Shown here: positions 29,829 to 36,423 of the stretch, piece by piece | How positions within the stretch are numbered: position 1 is the first letter of the stretch | Layout: each line of letters begins with the position of its first letter | Source of the DNA: Rikenella sp031551865 | GTDB taxonomy: Bacteria > Bacteroidota > Bacteroidia > Bacteroidales > Rikenellaceae | Length of the DNA: 64,000 bases | Direction: 5' to 3' | NCBI GenBank assembly: GCA_031551865.1 | Contig: JAVBMY010000002.1 | Location: forward strand, 148,595-212,594 | Position numbers and translations under genes: made by a program | The notes under the pieces: generated by a model | The model's database searches: none | Told to the model about the DNA's origin: nothing | Seen by the model: the letters and a program-made list of their open reading frames with translations, nothing else

Positions 29829-31391
29829 ATGTCAGTTAAAATCCTGTGGGTCGACGACGAGATTGAACTCCTCAAACCCCACCTCCTGTTCCTCAAACAA
29901 AAAGGCTACGACGTCGATACCTGCAACAACGGCTACGATGCCGTCGAAATGGTGTCGCAGCACTCCTACGACCTCATTATCCTCGACGAGATGATGCCCG
30001 GCATGACGGGGCTCGAAACCCTGCCGCAGATCAAAGCCCGCCTGCCCCTGGTGCCCGTGGTGATGGTCACCAAGAGCGAAGAGGAAAACATCATGGACCG
30101 CGCCGTGGGCAGTAAGATTGCCGACTACCTCATTAAGCCCGTCAATCCCAACCAGGTGCTGCTGTCGATCAAAAAGAACGTTCACCAGCAGCAACTTGTC
30201 ACCGAAAAGAGCACGGCCGACTACCGTTCCGATTTTTCGAGTATTTCGCTCGCGCTGGGCGAGGCCCGCACCTTCGACGACTGGCTCGACATCTACCGCC
30301 GTTTGGTGCAGTGGGACATCCAGCTCTCGGAATCGAGCGACGCGAGCGTGCGCGAGATCCTCTCCTACCAGATGGGCGAGGCCAACGACCAATTTGCCAA
30401 GTTCGTCAAGAACAACTACCTCGGCTGGTTCGACGACAAACACCCCGATCGCCCCACGCTCTCGCACACACTCCTGCGCCAGCGCCTTTTCCCCGAAGTC
30501 GACAAGGGATTGGCGGCCGGTGGCAAGACCACTTTCCTGCTCATCGACAACTTCCGCTACGACCAGTGGCTCATGGTGCGCCCGCTGATGGGTTCGCACT
30601 TCGACATCTCCGACGAGCAATTCTACTGCGCAATCCTGCCCACGGCCACCCAGTACGCCCGCAACGCACTGTTTGCCGGGCTTACGCCGCTCGCCATCTC
30701 GCACCTGATGCCCGACCTGTGGCTCAACGACAACGAAGAGGGCGGTAAAAACCGTCACGAAGAGGATTTCCTGCGCCGCCAGATTCAACAGCTCGGTAAG
30801 AATTATTCGCTCACATTCGATAAATTGGTTCGCCCTGAACAAGGCAAAAAGCTGCTCGACAGCATCGAGCGGCTCCACCAGGCCGACCTGTCGGTGGTGG
30901 TCTACAACTTCCTCGACATCCTCTCGCACGCCCGCACCGAAAGCGAGATCATCCGCGAGCTGGCCGAAGAAGAAGTCGCGTTCCGCTCGCTTACCCGCTC
31001 GTGGTTCGAGCACTCCGACCTGTGGGAAATCCTCAAGCAGCTTTCGGAGCGCGGCCACACGGTGGTCATCACCTCCGACCACGGCACGATCCGCGTCGAC
31101 AACCCGATCAAGGTGGTCGGCGACCGCGAGACGTCGCCCAACCTGCGCTACAAGAGCGGCCGCAACCTGAGTTACGACGCCAACAAAGTGTTCGCCATCA
31201 CCAAGCCCGAAACGGCACACCTGCCCAAGAGCAACATCACGTCGACCTACATTTTCGCCTACGACCACGACTTCCTGGTCTACCCCAACAACTACAACCA
31301 GCACGTGCGCTACTACAAAAACACGTTCCAGCACGGCGGCATCTCCATGGAAGAGATGCTGGTGCCCTATATCGTGCTCAGCCCGAAGTAG
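29829..31391 (+). CDS. porX: PorX, response regulator with PglZ domain
   Basis: The start at 29829 gives MSVKILWVDDEIELL, the normal REC beginning. The receiver has the acidic pair D9-D10, phosphoacceptor D53 (LIILDEMMPG), the threonine in VVMVTKS and the lysine in DYLIKP. The rest of the 520 residues is the alkaline-phosphatase-fold PglZ domain (TTFLLIDNFRYDQW, ITSDHGTIRV, FQHGGISMEEMLVPYIVL) with its metal-binding D/H residues. In Porphyromonas PorX with PorY controls type IX secretion. No histidine kinase or T9SS gene is adjacent, which is usual because these genes are scattered. Confidence 0.93.
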   Translation: MSVKILWVDDEIELLKPHLLFLKQKGYDVDTCNNGYDAVEMVSQHSYDLIILDEMMPGMTGLETLPQIKARLPLVPVVMVTKSEEENIMDRAVGSKIADYLIKPVNPNQVLLSIKKNVHQQQLVTEKSTADYRSDFSSISLALGEARTFDDWLDIYRRLVQWDIQLSESSDASVREILSYQMGEANDQFAKFVKNNYLGWFDDKHPDRPTLSHTLLRQRLFPEVDKGLAAGGKTTFLLIDNFRYDQWLMVRPLMGSHFDISDEQFYCAILPTATQYARNALFAGLTPLAISHLMPDLWLNDNEEGGKNRHEEDFLRRQIQQLGKNYSLTFDKLVRPEQGKKLLDSIERLHQADLSVVVYNFLDILSHARTESEIIRELAEEEVAFRSLTRSWFEHSDLWEILKQLSERGHTVVITSDHGTIRVDNPIKVVGDRETSPNLRYKSGRNLSYDANKVFAITKPETAHLPKSNITSTYIFAYDHDFLVYPNNYNQHVRYYKNTFQHGGISMEEMLVPYIVLSPK

Positions 31392-31403
31392 GTCGTGTCA
31401 TAG

Positions 31404-31457
31404 ACAACAATAAAGCCGTAAAATCGTTTTCCAACGATTTTACGGCTTTATTGTTGT
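31404..31457. terminator. 25-bp bidirectional terminator hairpin
   Basis: Arms 31404-31428 and 31433-31457 are perfectly complementary with loop TTCC. The A/T-rich outer part supplies a T run in both directions. It lies between convergent porX and the DJ-1 gene. The inner 19 bp (ATAAAGCCGTAAAATCGTT) is identical to the arm at 58357 and nearly identical to that at 49993. Confidence 0.88.
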
Positions 31458-31472
31458 GGGGTTTGAGGGGAC

Positions 31473-31585
31473 GGGTTACAGGGGGTATGGGTTCAAAAAA
31501 CGCGGGGCCCTCGCACAAAAGCCGCGAACAGCGTTTTTTGAACCCATACCCCCTGTAACCCTTGAATTACAATAAAGCAGGAGTA
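31473..31585. repeat. 31-bp stem-loop with conserved 27-base loop, copy 1
   Basis: Arms 31473-31503 and 31531-31561 are exactly complementary. The 27-base loop (31504-31530) contains a small TCGC/GCGA stem. It follows the terminator after a TTTGAGGGGACG spacer and is followed by TACAATAAAGCAGG. The copy at 58418-58505 matches in loop, spacer and right flank, while the arms differ by compensating changes. Confidence 0.85.
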
Positions 31586-31643
31586 GAGAGAGGAAGGAGG
31601 AGGATAGGGAGTAGGCGAGGCTGGGGTTCGGGCAGTAATGCTG

Positions 31644-32171
31644 TTACTTCAGCGCCCCGAGCAGTTCCGGCAACAACGCGGCGATGGTATTTTCGGTCTG
31701 CGCGGTGTAGAGGTTGCCTTCGACCACGAACGGTTCGCTGGTGCCGGCGCAATCTTTTATCATGTCTTTGATGTAGGGGTGCAGGGCCACCCGGCGACCG
31801 CGGCCGATACTCAGATTGTCGAACAACAGTGCGGCGGCGCAATGTCCGGCGATGATCTTGCCCTGTTCATCAAAGGTTTTGATTACCGCCAGCATGTCTT
31901 GGTTATAGGGGGCGGAAGCGTTTTCGCCGAAGCGGGGCATCGCGTCACCGCAGGCGAACACCAACGCGCCGTACTCGCTTTCGTGCCCTTTCAGGTTTGC
32001 CACCGTGTCGTCGGTCTGCATCGCGATGCCCGAGTTGGTTTTTACATGTGTGGTGTCGGCCACCGCGAAGGTGCGGTAGGGGATCCCGTTTTCGAAGAAA
32101 GCTTCCAGATACTGGAACAGGCCAGCCCCGTTCACGGGGTTCACGACCAATACGGCTGTTTTCTTTGCCAT
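31644..32171 (-). CDS. DJ-1/PfpI-like family protein
   Basis: The 175-residue protein has the flavodoxin-like DJ-1/PfpI fold. Signs are the N-terminal strand KKTAVLVVNP, the acidic residue region EYGALVFACGDAMPRFGE, and the nucleophile elbow GKIIAGHCAAALLFDN, whose cysteine would be the reactive residue. Family members act as glyoxalases, deglycases, chaperones or redox sensors; which applies is not visible. It is divergent from an HxlR regulator with a shared 187-base control region, which suggests redox or electrophile control. Confidence 0.78.
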   Translation of the reverse strand: MAKKTAVLVVNPVNGAGLFQYLEAFFENGIPYRTFAVADTTHVKTNSGIAMQTDDTVANLKGHESEYGALVFACGDAMPRFGENASAPYNQDMLAVIKTFDEQGKIIAGHCAAALLFDNLSIGRGRRVALHPYIKDMIKDCAGTSEPFVVEGNLYTAQTENTIAALLPELLGALK

Positions 32172-32200
32172 GACTTGTGGATGTTTAGAGTTGATGTTTT

Positions 32201-32248
32201 TTGTTAGTTAACAAATTATTGTTACTTTTAATAAGTTAGTTACTTTTG
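32201..32248. promoter_or_regulatory. operator/promoter region between DJ-1 and HxlR genes
   Basis: TACTTTTG at 32241-32248 is an exact -7 box for the HxlR gene. The word GTTACTTTT occurs twice in direct repeat, at 32221-32229 and 32239-32247, the second overlapping the box, and a palindrome TTGTTAGTTAACAA lies at 32201-32214. The arrangement fits an autoregulated divergent promoter bound by the HxlR protein; binding is inferred. Confidence 0.6.
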
Positions 32249-32358
32249 TATAGCAAAGGTGCAACCCTTAATCCGATAAAACAAGAAGGTACCTTCGGGT
32301 AATTTGGTTACACGAAAGTTAGTCTTGCTGATCATCAACCCGGTAGTACATTCAATCA

Positions 32359-32703
32359 ATGAAAACTTTTTTACACGTGGGCATTTGTCCCATCCGCGAC
32401 ATCCTGAGCCGTCTGGGCGACAAATGGTCGCTGCTGGTGCTGACCACGCTATACGCCAACGGCACGATGCGTTTCAACGACATCCAGCGTTCGCTCGGCG
32501 ATATTTCGCAACGGATGCTGACCGTCACCCTACGCTCGTTGGAGACCGACGGGTTGGTTAGTCGCAAGGTCTATCCCGAGGTGCCGCCGCGGGTCGAATA
32601 TACGCTGACCGTCTCGGGGGCCGGGCTCATTCCGCACCTGAACAGCTTGGTGGTGTGGGCGCTCGAAAACCAACAGGATATTGTCGCTTCGCGGCAGTCG
32701 TAA
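32359..32703 (+). CDS. HxlR family winged-helix regulator
   Basis: The 114-residue protein is a typical HxlR DNA-binding protein: GDKWSLLVLTTLYANGTMRFNDI (first helices), SQRMLTVTLRSLETDGLVSRKVYPEVPPRVEYTLT in part for the recognition helix and wing. The N-terminal cysteine in GICPIRDIL is at the position used for thiol sensing in YodB/HypR-type members, so it may sense oxidants or aldehydes. It is divergent from the DJ-1 family gene, its likely target. Confidence 0.88.
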   Translation: MKTFLHVGICPIRDILSRLGDKWSLLVLTTLYANGTMRFNDIQRSLGDISQRMLTVTLRSLETDGLVSRKVYPEVPPRVEYTLTVSGAGLIPHLNSLVVWALENQQDIVASRQS

Positions 32704-32765
32704 GGAGTCCGAAAGGAGTCCGAAAGGAATAATGTTCCGGTACAAACCTGCGTAAACCCATATTT

Positions 32766-32873
32766 ATGCCATCCCGAGCGTAGCTGAGGGACCTTTTCAA
32801 GGCCAAAGGCTTTGGGGTTATTCTAGACCCAACTGTCATCGAAAAGGTCCCTCGGCTACGTTCGGGATGGCAT
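32766..32873. repeat. interspersed palindrome, CATCCCGAGC family, copy 2
   Basis: Arms of 33 bases (32766-32798 and 32841-32873) pair with only two G-T mismatches and enclose 42 bases. The arm core CATCCCGAGCGTAGCTGAGG differs from the 25683 copy (CATCCCGAGCGAAGCCGAG) in ways that mostly stay paired. It lies after the HxlR stop in a 339-base spacer. Confidence 0.82.
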
Positions 32874-32999
32874 GTTGAGAACGTGGCGTTTTGTCAGGTA
32901 ACCGAGTTGCGAATCTCCTTGAATCCACAGCGTGGCCAGTAGGAAATAAAAGAGATAATTCAAAAAAGCCCGAGCTATAGAAATCTGCCGCCGATTTCC

Positions 33000-33007
33000 T
33001 ATCTTTG
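33000..33007 (+). promoter_or_regulatory. promoter -7 box for the lipoprotein pair
   Basis: TATCTTTG is an exact TAnnTTTG match 36 bases before the start of the first lipoprotein gene. No clear TTTG is seen at -33. The spacer from 32874 to here shows no gene. Confidence 0.55.
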
Positions 33008-33042
33008 GGAATCCGGAACCACAAACACCCACGTCTCTCCCT

Positions 33043-34689
33043 ATGAAATACCGTCCGTTACTGCTCACGCTGCTGGCTGCGGCGCTGGCCTGCGTATCCT
33101 GCAAACAGAAATTCGTCGGTGACCCCAGCCGTTACGAACTCGACGAAAAGCTCTACATTCCCCTCTTTCCGATGGCGGCGACCGACGACATCTTCACCGT
33201 GCGCGGAGGCTTGGCGCTGAGCGACACTGCCGGCGTGCTGAGCTTTGTCGACGAGATGAAAGACAAGGAACTTTTCCGCCTGAGCGACGCCTGCCCCGGC
33301 TACTACGTGCTGACCGGCACAATGACCGAGACGTTCGCCAACCGCTACGACCGCTACTTCAGCGACGAGCCCAAGCGCGGCCTCTGGATTTACCAGTACA
33401 AGCCCGACGAGGACTACTACTACCGTTGGCAGGCTGTCAATTTCATCTCCGAAACGCTGTACGAAACTGGCGTCGTCGAGGACAGCACGATGTGGTGGCG
33501 CAGCCTCTTAACCTCCGACCCCTATTACATCTACGAGTTGGTGAGCATCTCCATGGACGGTGGCAAGCCCGAGCTCCGGGCCCGCGATAGCGAGCTATCC
33601 CCCGAGTTCATCAAGGGATTGCCCGCGTTGGCCTCGCCGCTCAATCTCGCGAATTTCGATGCCGCCAGGGCCCCGAAAACCAAAGCGCCCCGCTCCTACG
33701 GTTGGGATAGCGAGAACCTCGACCCCTGGAGCGACATCTACGTCTTCGGCCGGGTGAACGGTGACTTCGGTACCGGTGCGGGCGGCAAGCTCACCGGGCT
33801 GCTCTACACCCGCACCGCCTTCGGCGATGAACCAGAGAAGAACTGCGACCTCTGGATCGCCTTGTTCGGCGAGAATGGCAACTGCACCTTTAGCAACTCT
33901 CATTACGTCTACACCGACGAAGACGAGCGTTATTCCCCCTGCTTGCGCACCAAATTCAAAGTGCGTTCGCTGCACTACGCCGACATTCCCCGTTACCCGT
34001 TGGGCGAATACGAAGAGAACTACGAATATGAATCGGGCTACTCGGGCCATACCACCGGCAGCCTGATCACCAGAAGTGCCAGCGGCAAACCGATGTTCCA
34101 GTGGTTCGACGTGCTCAAAAAAGATTCGCTTTCCGTGGGCGAGATTTACTCGGTGCGCGGCGAGATCAACTACGGCAAGGGCCAAAGCTGGACCTACGTG
34201 AAAGATTACACCAACAACGAAGCCAAGGCCAACAATGCCGAGGCGTGGCAGGAGCGCATCCAGACCTTCATCTACCGCAACGACGCCCTGACGCGCGACT
34301 ACGCCGAGGGCCTGCTCGAAACCCTCTCCGAGAACCTCGACTACCTCCAGCCGTTGGCACTGATCCAATGGGCCGACGGCGACAACTACCTGTGTTTCGC
34401 CCACTGGCAGTACATCGACGGTAACTACGGCCTGCGCCTCTACGTGGTGGACGACGAATATAAAGTGCGCTACTACCGCTCCGTACTTGAGCCCGAGGGT
34501 GATCACGAGGATTCGTCCGATCCGTTCTACCGCCGGGTGCGCTTCTCGTCCGACGACTTCAACGAGGCCGGTTTCAATACCGATTATCCCGAAGCCCGCA
34601 TGGCTCTTAACGTCCCGTTCAAACTGCGTATCGGCGATGAAACCGTCGAAATTCACCAAGCCCAAAGCCAATTCAATGTCGAATTCTAA
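33043..34689 (+). CDS. lipoprotein of unknown function
   Basis: The 548-residue protein has a lipoprotein signal (KYRPLLLTLLAAALACVSC) with lipobox VSC, so it is anchored in a membrane facing the periplasm or surface. The mature part is rich in aromatic and acidic residues (DEDYYYRWQAVNF, YEENYEYESGYSGHT) and has no motif I recognise. There are no internal repeats. The second lipoprotein gene starts inside its 3' end, so the two are translationally coupled and probably act together. Confidence 0.7.
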   Translation: MKYRPLLLTLLAAALACVSCKQKFVGDPSRYELDEKLYIPLFPMAATDDIFTVRGGLALSDTAGVLSFVDEMKDKELFRLSDACPGYYVLTGTMTETFANRYDRYFSDEPKRGLWIYQYKPDEDYYYRWQAVNFISETLYETGVVEDSTMWWRSLLTSDPYYIYELVSISMDGGKPELRARDSELSPEFIKGLPALASPLNLANFDAARAPKTKAPRSYGWDSENLDPWSDIYVFGRVNGDFGTGAGGKLTGLLYTRTAFGDEPEKNCDLWIALFGENGNCTFSNSHYVYTDEDERYSPCLRTKFKVRSLHYADIPRYPLGEYEENYEYESGYSGHTTGSLITRSASGKPMFQWFDVLKKDSLSVGEIYSVRGEINYGKGQSWTYVKDYTNNEAKANNAEAWQERIQTFIYRNDALTRDYAEGLLETLSENLDYLQPLALIQWADGDNYLCFAHWQYIDGNYGLRLYVVDDEYKVRYYRSVLEPEGDHEDSSDPFYRRVRFSSDDFNEAGFNTDYPEARMALNVPFKLRIGDETVEIHQAQSQFNVEF

Positions 34690-36328
34690 TCTCCATCGTG
34701 GCCTCGCCCGCTTGGCGGGCCTCGCCTGTATCGCCCTGCTTGCCGCGGCCGCCGTCACCTCGTGCAAGCCCAAGACCAACGCCAAGTTCAGCAGCGAACA
34801 GATCGCCGCCTGGCTCGACAGCATTCCCGTCGCCCAGGTATGTCCCGAAAGCCACATCGTGTGCAGCACCACCGGCGGCGGCCGCCGCATGTACTGGAAA
34901 GAGATGAGTGCCCACCTGAGCGAAGCGCCCCAATACTATTACTATGTCGATATGCCGTTCGAAAGCGAGGGCTATGTGGAGAACGAAGATGGCACGAAGA
35001 CTTATGCCGCCCATGCCGACGGTTCGACCAGCAGCGGCTATATTAAAGCCGTGCGCCTGCCCGTGCGCGACGAGGCGGGCGGCGCGTGGTACGCCTTCGT
35101 CGGGCAGACCTACCTGCTGGTGGCCTACTGGAACGGCACCGACTTGCATCCCGAACTCGAACAATACAACGTATCCGATGACCCCGACATCACGTTCGTG
35201 ATGGACTACTACCTTTACGCCGACAGCGTGCTGCATGTCCACACCAAGCGCCACGACAGCAGTTACGGTGATCCTTCGGAGGGTTGGCAGTTCTACAGCG
35301 AGTACTATCTTTTCGGCGAGGGCGGGAAAATACTCCCGGCCTACGACTATCCGCAGCCTTTCGATGAATTCGTGGCACAGATCAAAGCCGTCAAACTGCC
35401 CCAGTCCGACAAAACGCTCAGCACGTCGCTCAAGGGCGTGACACCCCTGCCGCGCTATAATGCCTACCTGCGAAGCGATTATTCGATCAAGGGCGACGGC
35501 CTGGCCCAGTTCTATGCGCTCGGGCAGTTCAAACTGGCCGACGGCACGGTCTGTATCTTCGGTAACTATGTTTCGGCCGCCGATGCGGCCCAAGGGCGCA
35601 TGAACGACCCGAGGCTCTATGCCTTCACGCCGCAGGGCGCGCAGATCGACTGGTGGTGGCTTACCGACGAAGACTATCAAGAAACCTCCAATCATTGGGG
35701 CATGGTGTGGGATATCTCGGCCAAAGGACTGTTTTCCCGCGCCACAGGCTATGAAATCAATAACCCGTATAAGAACCCTGCCCCTATCGAGAGCCCCGAG
35801 CGCGAGGTACAATACAAATACCTCAGCGCCATTTCGAAGATCGAGGTGCGCCAGATCAGCCTCGAAGGCTTTCTGCTCAAAGAGATACGGGAGTTCGAAT
35901 ACCGCGACGATTTTTTCGATGCCTCGTCGCTCAGGGGCTTCTTTGCCACGGTCGACGACGGTTTTGAGACCTACAAGTTCCTGTTCTGCCTGCCGGGCAG
36001 CGAGAACGTATCGCTCTTTGCGCACATCTACAAGGAAGACGGCGACGGCTTCGTGCGCCTGATGACCTGCACCCCGGCGGGCAAGGTGATCGACGCCTGC
36101 TACGTGCCGCACTACTATGGCATCCATAACCTTACGTGGGAGCCGGACGAATCGCGCCTGATGAAACGCCTGCCCGAAGAGAACACCTGCTACTGCGACG
36201 AGGACGGCGAAGGGGAGAGTTATCCAGACGGCTTCAAAATGGGCAAGATGAAGGTACTGATCGATCACGACTATTATTTCATCACCCCGGCCGGAAAGAT
36301 CGAACGGCCGGAAGACATGGAGGAATAA
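34676..36328 (+). CDS. lipoprotein of unknown function, coupled to the previous gene
   Basis: The start at 34676 (MSNSNLHRGLARLAG) overlaps the previous gene by 14 bases. The 550-residue product has a lipoprotein signal ending in VTSC. It is almost the same length as its neighbour and similarly rich in tyrosine, tryptophan and acidic residues (YYYYVDMPFESEGY, DWWWLTDEDY), but I see no clear alignment between them. A cysteine pair CYCDED lies near the C-terminus. No known domain is recognised. The gene ends at a bidirectional hairpin facing polA. Confidence 0.7.
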   Translation: MSNSNLHRGLARLAGLACIALLAAAAVTSCKPKTNAKFSSEQIAAWLDSIPVAQVCPESHIVCSTTGGGRRMYWKEMSAHLSEAPQYYYYVDMPFESEGYVENEDGTKTYAAHADGSTSSGYIKAVRLPVRDEAGGAWYAFVGQTYLLVAYWNGTDLHPELEQYNVSDDPDITFVMDYYLYADSVLHVHTKRHDSSYGDPSEGWQFYSEYYLFGEGGKILPAYDYPQPFDEFVAQIKAVKLPQSDKTLSTSLKGVTPLPRYNAYLRSDYSIKGDGLAQFYALGQFKLADGTVCIFGNYVSAADAAQGRMNDPRLYAFTPQGAQIDWWWLTDEDYQETSNHWGMVWDISAKGLFSRATGYEINNPYKNPAPIESPEREVQYKYLSAISKIEVRQISLEGFLLKEIREFEYRDDFFDASSLRGFFATVDDGFETYKFLFCLPGSENVSLFAHIYKEDGDGFVRLMTCTPAGKVIDACYVPHYYGIHNLTWEPDESRLMKRLPEENTCYCDEDGEGESYPDGFKMGKMKVLIDHDYYFITPAGKIERPEDMEE

Positions 36329-36359
36329 TCCCCTCTCAGGCTCACAACGCCATCACACA

Positions 36360-36397
36360 ATAAAGCCGCCAATCGTTTAAACGATTGGCGGCTTTAT
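36360..36397. terminator. bidirectional terminator hairpin, 19-bp palindrome
   Basis: Arms 36360-36378 and 36379-36397 form a perfect palindrome (ATAAAGCCGCCAATCGTTT and its complement) with no unpaired loop bases. It lies between the convergent lipoprotein and polA genes. It belongs to the same hairpin family as 31404, 49993 and 58357 but lacks the second stem-loop. Confidence 0.88.
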
Positions 36398-36423
36398 ATT
36401 TTCCTGTGTGGGAGGTGTCCTCC

